Source: Bermanella marisrubri
GTDB taxonomy: Bacteria > Pseudomonadota > Gammaproteobacteria > Pseudomonadales > Oceanobacteraceae
Reading direction: 5' to 3'
Assembly: GCF_012295615.1 (NCBI RefSeq)
Contig: NZ_CP051183.1
Coordinates: 2,197,001-2,261,000 of the forward strand
Length of the DNA: 64,000 nucleotides
Shown here: positions 9,637-18,800 of the stretch, in pieces
Position numbering within the stretch: the stretch's first letter is position 1
How the letters are laid out: each line of letters begins with the position of its first letter
Notes under the pieces: generated by a model
What the model saw: the letters and a program-made list of their open reading frames with translations, nothing else
What the model was told of the DNA's origin: nothing
The model's database searches: none
Made by a program: the position numbers and the translations under genes

Positions 9637-9743
9637 TCATTCCCGACTTGATCGGGAATCCATCTAATTAGTGTTGAATTATGAATGTTGAGTTATGAGT
9701 GATGGGTTCTCCGGTCTGTCGCTTCGCGACGCCGGAGAATGAC
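9637..9743. repeat. Compound palindromic intergenic element (dRS3-like plus long hairpin)
   Basis: The outer arms GTCATTC (9637-9643) and GAATGAC (9737-9743) are inverted repeats. Inside the left end is ATTCCCGA-cttga-TCGGGAAT (9639-9659), of the same ATTCCC-N-GGGAAT form as the neisserial dRS3 repeat. Inside the right end is a hairpin TTCTCCGG/CCGGAGAA (9707-9714, 9732-9739) with a second inner stem GTCGC/GCGAC. This resembles a small non-autonomous palindromic element or REP-type repeat between converging genes. Confidence 0.6.
9673..9707. repeat. Degenerate heptamer array, inverted relative to the main array
   Basis: Five consecutive seven-base units can be read: GTTGAAT, TATGAAT, GTTGAGT, TATGAGT, GATGGGT. 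Their consensus (nnTGAgT) is the reverse complement of the ACTCAca core of the perfect array at 9784-9943. They lie within the palindromic element at 9637-9743. Confidence 0.5.
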
Positions 9744-9783
9744 GATTATACTTGACTTCCAAAGTTCAAGACACATCATTAAA

Positions 9784-9943
9784 AACTCACAACTCACAAC
9801 TCACAACTCACAACTCACAACTCACAACTCACAACTCACAACTCACAACTCACAACTCACAACTCACAACTCACAACTCACAACTCACAACTCACAACTC
9901 ACAACTCACAACTCACAACTCACAACTCACAACTCACAACTCA
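9784..9943. repeat. Heptanucleotide tandem array, 22 perfect copies plus a partial unit
   Basis: The unit AACTCAC is repeated 22 times without any change (9784-9937), followed by AACTCA. It fills the spacer between the oxidoreductase and the bioA stop codon (9947), leaving only a few bases. Because 7 is not a multiple of 3, the array is open in more than one frame and creates spurious Thr/His/Asn/Ser/Gln/Leu-repeat frames. The perfect identity of all units points to recent slippage expansion, so copy number probably varies between strains. It resembles short tandemly repeated heptamers known from cyanobacteria and other bacteria. It would be transcribed as the 3' extension of bioA mRNA. Confidence 0.95.
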
Positions 9944-9946
9944 AAA

Positions 9947-11293
9947 TTAAAGTCGACTAACAACGCTCACCATGGCCTTGGTCAGGTGAGCCAAGTCTTC
10001 ATTTTCAATGACAAAGGGTGGCAAAACATAAACCAAACGCCCAAAAGGCCTTACCCATACACCCTCTTGCACAAATTGCGGTTGAACCGTTGGCATATCG
10101 ACGGGCTCGTGCAATTCAATAACACCGATTGCACCAAGAACACGAACATCCTCCACTTGCGATAATGCCTTTGCTGGCCCCAATCCGATTTTCAAACCGG
10201 ACTCAATGTTCGCAACTTGCTGCTGCCATTCTCCGCTCATTAACAAGTCGAGACTAGCATTGGCAACGGAACACGCCAATGGGTTAGCCATAAACGTAGG
10301 GCCATGCATAAATACACCAGCCTCGCCTTCGCAAATGCCTTTCGCCACTTTATCAGTACACAAGGTTGCCGCAAGGCTCATAAAGCCGCCCGTCAACGCT
10401 TTACCCACACATAAAATATCGGGCGTAATGCCAGCATGCTCACACGCAAACATTTTCCCTGTGCGACCAAAGCCAGTGGCAATTTCATCGGCAATCAGCA
10501 ATACATCGTATTCATCACACAATTCACGTACGCGCTTTAGGTAATCAGGACTATAAAAACGCATACCACCAGCACCTTGCACGATAGGCTCTAAAATAAT
10601 GGCAGCCACTTCTTGCTGATGCTGAACTAACTTATCTTTTAAGTCTTGGATATGTGATTCGCTGAATGCTTCTTCAAACTTACAGGGCGGCGCTTCTGCA
10701 AAAATATGCTTAGGCAAGATGTTTTCAAACATGTGATGCATTCCATTGACCGGATCACAGGTAGCCATGGTCGCGAAAGTATCACCATGATATCCGCTGC
10801 GTACCGTAAGCAATTTATTGCGCTCTCGATTACCTTGGCTCAAGGCATACTGGAAGGCCATTTTCATAGCCACTTCTACGGAAACCGAACCTGAATCGCA
10901 AATAAAAACTTTGTTCAAGCCATCTGGCGATAGCTTGACTAATTTTTCACACAGAGTAACGGCAGGCTCATGAGTCAACCCCCCAAACATGACGTGACTC
11001 ATGGTTTCAATCTGATCATGAGCTGCTTGCTTCAAGACAGGGTGTCCATATCCGTGCACCGCTGACCACCAAGACGCCATACCGTCAATCAACTCTCGTC
11101 CATCTTTCAGACGAATGCGAACGCCCTCTGTACTTTCAACAGGGAACGGCAGCAAAGGAGAATTAAAAGACGAATACGGGTGCCACACATGCTTAGCATC
11201 TAATTCACTGATTTGTTCACCGGTAAGGGATTCGCTCAAAAGCGGCTTCGACTGCGTCATAGGGGCCACACTATTATCATTATTTACCAACAT
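9947..11293 (-). CDS. bioA: Adenosylmethionine-8-amino-7-oxononanoate aminotransferase (DAPA synthase)
   Basis: 448-residue PLP enzyme of biotin synthesis, transferring the amino group of S-adenosylmethionine to KAPA. Class III aminotransferase features: HVWHPYSS near the start, GMASWWSAVHGYGHP, SGYHGDTFATMATCD, LIADEIATGFGRTGKMFACE with the PLP-contacting Asp, and the Schiff-base lysine in VGKALTGGFMS; HGPTFMANPLAC follows. The ATG at 11293 lacks a good Shine-Dalgarno and an in-frame ATG 11 codons on (Met-Thr-Gln-Ser) could be the true start. The gene is alone (bioBFCD absent here). Its stop is four bases from the heptamer array. It is head-to-head with rlmF. Confidence 0.95.
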   Translation of the reverse strand: MLVNNDNSVAPMTQSKPLLSESLTGEQISELDAKHVWHPYSSFNSPLLPFPVESTEGVRIRLKDGRELIDGMASWWSAVHGYGHPVLKQAAHDQIETMSHVMFGGLTHEPAVTLCEKLVKLSPDGLNKVFICDSGSVSVEVAMKMAFQYALSQGNRERNKLLTVRSGYHGDTFATMATCDPVNGMHHMFENILPKHIFAEAPPCKFEEAFSESHIQDLKDKLVQHQQEVAAIILEPIVQGAGGMRFYSPDYLKRVRELCDEYDVLLIADEIATGFGRTGKMFACEHAGITPDILCVGKALTGGFMSLAATLCTDKVAKGICEGEAGVFMHGPTFMANPLACSVANASLDLLMSGEWQQQVANIESGLKIGLGPAKALSQVEDVRVLGAIGVIELHEPVDMPTVQPQFVQEGVWVRPFGRLVYVLPPFVIENEDLAHLTKAMVSVVSRL

Positions 11294-11351
11294 TCTAGCG
11301 ATTTTGCTGGGGGTTTAAAACTTAAGAAACTGCTACAATGGCTACTAGAAA

Positions 11352-12326
11352 TTGAGAAACGCTGTACGAGCAATTGTTTTGACTGTAAAACCGCAACATC
11401 ATCCGCGAAATGCACACAAAAATGGTTATGACTTTGATGCCTTATGTCAAAGCTATCCTCAGCTAAAACCCCACGTATTTATCAATCAATACTCGAAGCA
11501 AACTATTGATTTTTCCGATTCTCAAGCCGTCATAGCACTCAATACAGCTTTATTAAGGCATCACTACAACATTAATGAATGGAGCATCCCCAAGGGCTTT
11601 TTATGCCCTGCAATACCCGGACGCGCAGATTACATTCATTATTTGGCCGACCTGTTAAAAGAAACCAATAATAATAAACCAGCCTTTAAAAATGTGACGG
11701 CCCTTGATATTGGTACGGGAGCAAGTTGTATTTACTCCTTACTAGGAAATCGCATTTACGATTGGAAAATGGTCGCTAGCGATATTGACCCTAAATCCAT
11801 TGACAACGCTAATGCTATTATCAAAGCAAACCAAGCTCTCAGCAACCAAATTGACTGTCGCCTACAAACATCAGAAAAATATATTTTTCGAAACATAATT
11901 CATAATGACGAATATTTTGATATCACACTCTGTAATCCGCCCTTTCATGAGTCCATCGAACAAGGTATGAGCGGAACGCAGCGTAAGTGGAATAATCTAA
12001 ACAAGAGTAAAGACAGAAACAAAAAAAGCGAAGTACTAAACTTTGGCGGTCAAAACGCCGAACTCTGGTGTAAAGGTGGTGAGCTATCTTTCGTAAAGAA
12101 TATGATTAAAGAAAGCCGTAGCTATTCGAAACAGGTTTTATGGTTTACTAGTCTTATTTCAAAAAAGGACAACGTATCAAAACTAAAGCTGGCATTAAAA
12201 AAAGCCAATGCGATTGAAACGAAAGTAATCAAAATGGAACAAGGCAATAAAATCAGTCGTTTTATCGCCTGGAGCTTTTTAACAGACGATGAACGGTCAG
12301 ACTGGTGTCAAAAGAGATTTGAATAA
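11352..12326 (+). CDS. rlmF: 23S rRNA (adenine-1618-N6)-methyltransferase RlmF
   Basis: S-adenosylmethionine-dependent methyltransferase (YbiN family). Visible family motifs: HHPRNAHKNGYDFDAL at the N-terminus, INEWSIPKGFLCPAIPGRAD, the SAM-binding loop DIGTGASCIYSLLG, and the catalytic NPPF tetrad in TLCNPPFHES, typical of N6-adenine methyltransferases. 324 residues against about 308 in E. coli. The open frame starts at a TTG (11352) and no in-frame ATG precedes the conserved HPRN block, so the exact start is uncertain. The reading frame lies head-to-head with bioA, about 60 bp apart. Confidence 0.92.
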   Translation: MRNAVRAIVLTVKPQHHPRNAHKNGYDFDALCQSYPQLKPHVFINQYSKQTIDFSDSQAVIALNTALLRHHYNINEWSIPKGFLCPAIPGRADYIHYLADLLKETNNNKPAFKNVTALDIGTGASCIYSLLGNRIYDWKMVASDIDPKSIDNANAIIKANQALSNQIDCRLQTSEKYIFRNIIHNDEYFDITLCNPPFHESIEQGMSGTQRKWNNLNKSKDRNKKSEVLNFGGQNAELWCKGGELSFVKNMIKESRSYSKQVLWFTSLISKKDNVSKLKLALKKANAIETKVIKMEQGNKISRFIAWSFLTDDERSDWCQKRFE

Positions 12327-12724
12327 AGCACATACCTCATGAAACATGCCAATAAAGAGTTTGCCCGATCCCATTATCCTCATGCGCAAATTACCAACTT
12401 CAGATAACAGCGTGCTTATGAGCATGTTGACGAATGTGAAATCCCCGTAGGTTCAAGACCCTCCTTCACCAGACAATCGTTCAAAAACCCACCAATCCGA
12501 CCACTATAAATACCATGAATATCCAATATAAACAGGATATTTCTCATTTATAGGCGAAAGAGCGAAGTATCAGCTTAATTTATAGAGCCCTATGACCTAT
12601 AATTCGGACGCTATTTTTCGCTTGAGCCGTTTAAGCCACTGGTCAATAACAGTGGAAACATGGCTCAGGGCCTGATGATGAGACCAAATACATCACGGGT
12701 ACACTTGATGAGGAAGAGATTCGT
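12327..12724. other. 398-bp intergenic region upstream of acnB
   Basis: No convincing gene. It contains a stretch ending GGTTCAAGACCCTCCTTCACCA (12450-12471, given here as GGTTCAAGACC plus CTCCTTCACCA) that resembles a tRNA T-loop and 3' CCA end, but the T-stem does not pair and no 5' half is visible. A short inverted repeat CCACTG/CAGTGG (12636-12655) lies in the presumed acnB leader. The end holds the acnB ribosome site (AGGAAGAG, about 8 bases before ATG). Confidence 0.5.
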
Positions 12725-15514
12725 ATGAGCTTGTATTCTGAATACCTACAAGAGATCGAAGTTCGTAAAAGCGAACTAGGTCTACACCCAAAACCAATCG
12801 ACGGTGCAGAGTTGCTGACAGAAATCATTGAGCAGATCAAAGACACTGCTAATGAGCACCGTGAAGCATCACTAAACTTCTTCATCTTTAATACTCTGCC
12901 AGGTACCACTCCTGCTGCTGGCGTTAAAGCTAAGTTCCTTAAAGATATCGTTCTTGGTCAAGAGATCGTTGAAGAAATCACTCCAGAGTACGCTCTAGAG
13001 CAGCTTTCTCACATGAAAGGCGGCCCTTCTATCGAAGTGTTATTGGACATCGCTCTTTCTGATCACGCTCAAGCTAAAGCGGCTGGCGAAGTTCTAAAAA
13101 CTCAAGTATTCCTGTATGAAGCCGACATGGCTCGTCTAGAAGCTGCCTATAAAGAAGGTAATGCAATCGCTAAAGACGTTCTTGAAAGCTACGCCAAAGC
13201 AGAATTCTTCACTAAGCTAGATGACGTACCAGAGAAAATTGACGTTGTTACTTACATCGCTGCCGAAGGTGATATCTCCACTGACCTTCTATCTCCGGGT
13301 CACCAGTCTCACTCTCGTTCTGACCGCGAACTTCATGGTCAATGCATGATCGACGAAGCTGCTCAAAAAGAGATCGTTGAACTAGGTAAAAAGCACCCTA
13401 ATGCGAAAGTGATGATGATTGCAGAGAAAGGCACCATGGGTGTTGGTTCTTCTCGTATGTCTGGTGTTAACAACGTAGCTCTATGGGCCGGTGAAAAGAC
13501 TTCTCCTTACATCCCATTCGTTAACAACCGTCCTATCGTTGCAGGTACAAACGGTATCGCTCCAATCTTCCTAACTACAGTTGATGTTACTGGTGGTATT
13601 GGTCTTGACCTTAAAAACTGGGTTAAAAAGACAGATGAAAATGGCAACGTTGTAACTGACGCAAACGGCGACCCAGTACTGACTGAAAAATACTCAGTTG
13701 CAACAGGTACTGTTCTTACGATCGATACTAAAGCGAAGAAACTATACAACGGTAGCGAAGAGCTAGCGGATGTTTCTGCTTCTTTCACTCCACAAAAAAT
13801 GGAATTCATGAAAGCAGGCGGTTCTTACGCAGTAACTTTCGGTAAAAAACTACAAACGTTTGCAGCAGATACTCTAGGCATCGAGAAGCCAGAAGTTTAC
13901 GCTCCTTCTAAAGAAATTTCTCATGAAGGCCAAGGCCTAACCGCTGTTGAGAAGATCTTCAACCGCAATGCGATCGACGTTAAATCTGATGCGCCTTTAC
14001 ACACCGGCTCTGACGTTCGCGTTAAAGTGAACATCGTTGGTTCTCAAGACACAACGGGTCCTATGACTTGCCAAGAACTTGAGTCAATGGCTGCTTCAAC
14101 TATTTCTCCAATCGTTGATGGTGCTTACCAGTCAGGTTGTCACACTGCGTCTGTATGGGACAAGAAAGCTCAGTCTAACATTCCTAAGCTGATGTCTTTC
14201 ATGAACAACTTTGGTGTTATCACAGCTCGTGATCCTAAAGACGGTTACGCTCCAATGACTGACGTAATCCACAAAGTATTGAACGATATCACTGTTGATG
14301 ATCGCGCAATTATCATTGGTGGTGACTCTCACACTCGTATGTCTAAGGGCGTAGCATTCGGTGCTGACTCTGGTACGGTTGCTGTTGCACTTGCAACAGG
14401 TGAGTGTGCAATGCCAATTCCTGAGTCTGTTAAAGTGACTTTCAAAGGTAAGATGAAAGAGCACATGGACTTCCGTGATATCGTACACGCGACACAAGCA
14501 CAAATGCTTAAGCAGTTTGGTGGCGAGAACGTTTTCCAAGGCCGCGTAATCGAAGTACAGATCGGTACTCTACTAGCTGACCAAGCGTTCACGTTCACTG
14601 ACTGGACTGCAGAAATGAAAGCAAAAGCTTCTATCTGTATCTCTACTGATGACACACTAATCCAGTCTCTAGAGCTCGCTAAGTCTCGTATCCAGATCAT
14701 GATTAACAAGGGTATGGATAACGAAAAAGGCATGCTACAAGGTCTAATCGACCTAGCTGACAAGCGTATCGCTGAAGTGAAGTCTGGTGAAACTCCAGCA
14801 CTTGCTCCAGATGACAACGCCAAGTACTACGCTGAAGTGGTGGTTGACCTAGACGCAATTGAAGAACCAATGATTGCCGACCCTGACGTAAACAACGAAG
14901 ACGTTTCTAAGCGTTATACTCACGATGTTATTCGTCCAACTTCATACTACAAAGACCGTCCTGTAGACCTAGGTTTCGTCGGTTCTTGTATGGTTCACAA
15001 AGGTGATATGAAGATCATCGCTCAGATGCTTCGTAACCTTGAGAAGAAAGGTCCTATTACATTCAACGCACCTCTCGTTGTTGCGCCACCAACGTATAAC
15101 ATCGTTGACGAGCTAAAAGCAGAAGGTGATTGGGAGCTTCTACAGAAGTACGCTGGTTTCGAATTTGACGATGCGAATCCTAAGCAAGAAGCACGTACTA
15201 AGTACGAAAACCAAATGTACCTAGAGCGCCCTGGGTGTAACCTATGTATGGGCAACCAAGAGAAAGCTGAGCCAGGTGATACAGTAATCGCAACGTCTAC
15301 TCGTCTATTCCAAGGCCGTGTTGTTGCCGATAGCTCTGAGAAGAAAGGTGAATCTCTACTAGGTTCGACACCTATGGTTGTTCTATCTTGTATCCTAGGT
15401 CGCTTCCCTACTTTGGAAGAGTACAAAGAAGCCGTTGAAGGTATTAACCTAACGTCTTTCGCGCCACCTTCTGAAGACCTAGCGCGCCCTGCTATCCCTC
15501 TAAAAGCCGTATAA
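12725..15514 (+). CDS. acnB: Aconitate hydratase B / 2-methylisocitrate dehydratase, long form
   Basis: TCA-cycle [4Fe-4S] enzyme interconverting citrate and isocitrate via cis-aconitate. 929 residues against 865 in E. coli AcnB, so this is a longer AcnB-type variant. Visible: N-terminal HEAT-like domain, substrate loop GTMGVGSSRMSGVNN, QDTTGPMT, SGCHTASVWD (Cys about 472), GGDSHTRMSKGVAFGADSG, GSCMVHKG (Cys about 755) and RPGCNLCMGNQ (Cys about 838 and 841), supplying the three cluster cysteines. Strong Shine-Dalgarno before ATG; codon choice looks highly biased, as expected for high expression. The last 267 bases plus terminator are duplicated at 19936-20288, beyond an inserted 1.36-kilo-residue surface-protein gene. 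Confidence 0.95.
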   Translation: MSLYSEYLQEIEVRKSELGLHPKPIDGAELLTEIIEQIKDTANEHREASLNFFIFNTLPGTTPAAGVKAKFLKDIVLGQEIVEEITPEYALEQLSHMKGGPSIEVLLDIALSDHAQAKAAGEVLKTQVFLYEADMARLEAAYKEGNAIAKDVLESYAKAEFFTKLDDVPEKIDVVTYIAAEGDISTDLLSPGHQSHSRSDRELHGQCMIDEAAQKEIVELGKKHPNAKVMMIAEKGTMGVGSSRMSGVNNVALWAGEKTSPYIPFVNNRPIVAGTNGIAPIFLTTVDVTGGIGLDLKNWVKKTDENGNVVTDANGDPVLTEKYSVATGTVLTIDTKAKKLYNGSEELADVSASFTPQKMEFMKAGGSYAVTFGKKLQTFAADTLGIEKPEVYAPSKEISHEGQGLTAVEKIFNRNAIDVKSDAPLHTGSDVRVKVNIVGSQDTTGPMTCQELESMAASTISPIVDGAYQSGCHTASVWDKKAQSNIPKLMSFMNNFGVITARDPKDGYAPMTDVIHKVLNDITVDDRAIIIGGDSHTRMSKGVAFGADSGTVAVALATGECAMPIPESVKVTFKGKMKEHMDFRDIVHATQAQMLKQFGGENVFQGRVIEVQIGTLLADQAFTFTDWTAEMKAKASICISTDDTLIQSLELAKSRIQIMINKGMDNEKGMLQGLIDLADKRIAEVKSGETPALAPDDNAKYYAEVVVDLDAIEEPMIADPDVNNEDVSKRYTHDVIRPTSYYKDRPVDLGFVGSCMVHKGDMKIIAQMLRNLEKKGPITFNAPLVVAPPTYNIVDELKAEGDWELLQKYAGFEFDDANPKQEARTKYENQMYLERPGCNLCMGNQEKAEPGDTVIATSTRLFQGRVVADSSEKKGESLLGSTPMVVLSCILGRFPTLEEYKEAVEGINLTSFAPPSEDLARPAIPLKAV

Positions 15515-15530
15515 CTTTTTAAAAGTTATG

Positions 15531-15600
15531 ACCCCGCCTAGCGGGGTTGTTTAAAGCGGATACAAAAAACCCAAGCAATGAAAGTTGCTTGGGTTTTTTT
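15531..15600 (+). terminator. acnB tandem terminators
   Basis: Two hairpins follow acnB: ACCCCGC-ctaGCGGGGT-like stem at 15531-15548, then AACCCAAGCAA/TTGCTTGGGTT (15568-15594) followed by seven T residues, a classic rho-independent terminator. Both are copied at 20217-20287. Confidence 0.9.
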
Positions 15601-15802
15601 AGATGCATAATTATTTAGAACCCACTTTGCTGACTCATAGGATCCTTACGTTTAAAGTGATAACTTAATATATTTTTAATACTCACAAAAAACTTAAAAG
15701 AGTCTGTAATTTATTAAGCGTACCACTTTCGATATCACTCATAGATTTGAACTAGCCAGCCTAATATACTTGCCAGAAAATGGTTTTTACTTGGACGAAC
15801 GG

Positions 15803-18800
15803 ATGCCTTCTTCTCTATTATTTCACACGCTATCTCATCATCTTTTTCTCATACTGTTATTCTCAATCCTCACAGGACTACCAGTACTCACTTTGGCCGA
15901 AGGACAGCGAACAGACTATGATCTCGATAACGATGGTCTTATAGAGATTAATGATTTAGATGACCTGAACGCAATACGGTTCGGCATGAGAACGAAAACT
16001 TTATACGGGAGTAACTCCGGATGCCCTCGGCCTAGTAATAGCTCACCCAAAGGAGGCTGTATAGGTTATGAATTAACAACTGACCTTGATTTCGACACAA
16101 ACAAAGATGGCACGCTTAACGAAAAAGACCGTTTCTGGAATACCAATAGAAAAAATATAGGAGAAGGCTGGAAGCCAATTGGGCGATATATACCCAACAA
16201 AACCGATAGAGCCTTTGAATTAATCTTTGAAGGCAATGGACATGTTATCCATAACTTATACATCAACCGCCCTTCACAACATTACATAGGTCTATTCGGT
16301 CACATCGATAACGCCAAAATCCGAAACATCGGTTTCGGCGGTCCTTTGATGTCTGTTACTGGTGGTGAAAAAACAGGCAGTTTAGCAGGCTCTGCGCATA
16401 ACAGTCAGATCACGAACAGCTTTAATACCGGGTCAGTTTTTGGGACAAGAAGGAACACCGGCGGATTAATAGGTCGTGCTATCTCCAGCAGTATTTCTAA
16501 TACTTTTAATACAGGAGCTATTGAAGGAAATGGCAATACAGGTGGATTAATCGGAAGTTTAAAATTCAGCGATATTACTGACAGTTTCAATACTGGCGTG
16601 ATTAAGCATCGAAATAGCAACCCTAATGGCCTTGTTGGCTACATCAAAGACAGCCAAATTAGCCGAAGTTATACGACAGGCAACATTACAGGAAAAAGAA
16701 GTTTACAACCGGGCAGCTATGAAATTAATGGTTTTATACCTACCTCATTAGTCCATCTCAAGTGTGTAACGCAAAAAGATAAGCATCTTGTCTACAGCGC
16801 TTGCAACTCAGCTGAGGAATCGATCAACGAAACGGAAAATAACTCAGATAAAAACACCCAAAGCCTGAACATGCATATGTTTAAAGGTTGGTTATATTCT
16901 GATGATGGTGGCTCAAATATCTGGGCGTTTGGTACCGCTATTCAATTACCCGGACTTAGACTTAACGGAAAGGTCTACCGTGATTCTGATGGTGACGGGA
17001 CATTAGATGAGGTTGATCAGTGGCCTACGAACCGAGCCGCAAGCATTGACCAAGACAACGATGGTCAACCAGATTACTGGTCTCATGGTTGTAACGAAGA
17101 ATGTGTAGCTAAATCAAACTTAACCTTGGATCGTTCTCTCTCTTCTGACGCTGGTGATGACAAAGATCTAGATGGTTTGCCTGATAGCTGGCATCCGGAT
17201 TGTGATGCTCAGTGCCAAGCATCGTCTAATATAAAACTCGACCCTTACCCTAACGATTCAGACAACGATGGTATCAATAATCTTCTCGATACCGACGATA
17301 ATAATGATGGTGTAATTGACGCGGACTCAGACAGTGATGGATTGATTGAAATACACAGTCTTGCGCAATTGGATGCAATTCGTCATCAGCCCAATGGGGT
17401 GGGAAGACGATTGTCCATTGGTGCTACTTTAGATGATTCAGGCTGCCCAATTTTTAACGATTTTGATGCTACAAGACGCCGATGCATAGGCTATGAATTA
17501 AACACTAATTTGGATTTTGATACCAATCAAGATGGTCTTATGAATGAACTTGACACGTTTTGGAATCCAAATCAAAAAGGCATAGGCCAAGGCTGGAGAC
17601 CTATTAAAGAGTTTACGGCCGTCTTCGAGGGTAATGGTCACCTGATTAAGAACCTATTTATTCACCGCCCAGACAGCAGCGACAATGGTTTATTTAGCAC
17701 GTTAAAACAATCGAAAATTCGAAACCTGGGGATGAGCGGCCCGCTAATGTCAGTAACAGGATACCGGCAGAATGGCAGCTTAGCGGGTTACGCATATAAC
17801 AGCGTATTCAAAAATGTCTTCAACACAGGGAAAATTACAAGTGAGAAAGGCATTGCGGGTGGGCTTATTGGCCGTATTAGAGCATCCAAAATACACAACA
17901 GTTTCAGTACTGGGCCAGTGACCGGAAGTGAGAAATCAGTTGGGGGGTTAATCGGCAGTGCAATAAACAGTGAGATATTGAACAGCTTGAGCACTGGATT
18001 TGTCGGAGGGACCTCAGACTCAGGCGGTTTGCTGGGCTTCGATAGAAAAAACAATACTATTTCCAATAGCTATTGGGCAATCGATAGTTCAGGAAAAAAC
18101 GTACCTGAAGAGGGGGCAGTTGAAACAGGTTATACCGGAGTTAGCTTGGCACTCTTGCGGTGCGCAACTCACACAAGCAGCTCAGACTCCGACAATCAAA
18201 AGAATACTAACTGCCCCTCAGTAAAAAATAAAACTGCCTCGCTTCCACTCTATAATGAATGGCATTTAGCTAACTACAATGGTCAGCCATTGTGGAACTT
18301 TGGTAATGCATCACAACTTCCCGCTCTCATCATCAATGGTAATATGTATCGTGATGCCGATGGTGATGGTTCTCTAGATGCGGATGATGCATGGCCTTAT
18401 CAACGCTTCTCAAGTCTTGACAAAGACAAAGACAACAGCCCAGATCGTTGGTCTACAAACTGTGATGAGTCATGTATCAAAGAGTCGGGGCACCACATAG
18501 ATCAGTTCCCAAATAATTCTGCCATAAGTAAAGATATGGATCTTGACGGCCTTGCCGATGAATGGACAGCAAGCTGTGATCACAACTGTCAAGCAGCTTC
18601 AAACGTTACACTCGATAAGTACATAAATGATTCAGATAACGACGGCCTAACCAACGACAAAGATACTGATGATAATAATGATGGCATCACAGATGTGGAC
18701 ACAAACAGTAATGGACTCATTGAAATCAACTCTCTCGCACAACTGAATGCTATACGTTACCAACTGGACGGTCATGGCCTAAGAATGTCATCAAATGCAA

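Noticed and set aside
9784-9943. CRISPR-like array
   Set aside because: Units are 7 bp with no spacers; this is a simple tandem repeat.
9739-10165. Frames encoding Thr-His-Asn-Ser-Gln-Leu repeat proteins over the heptamer array
   Set aside because: They are by-products of a 7-bp repeat that stays open in several frames; no ribosome site, and one runs antisense into bioA.
13507-15426. Long antisense frames within acnB (e.g. 14329-14823, 15022-15426)
   Set aside because: Shadows of a strongly codon-biased gene; no signals of their own. The same shadow recurs over the duplicated tail.
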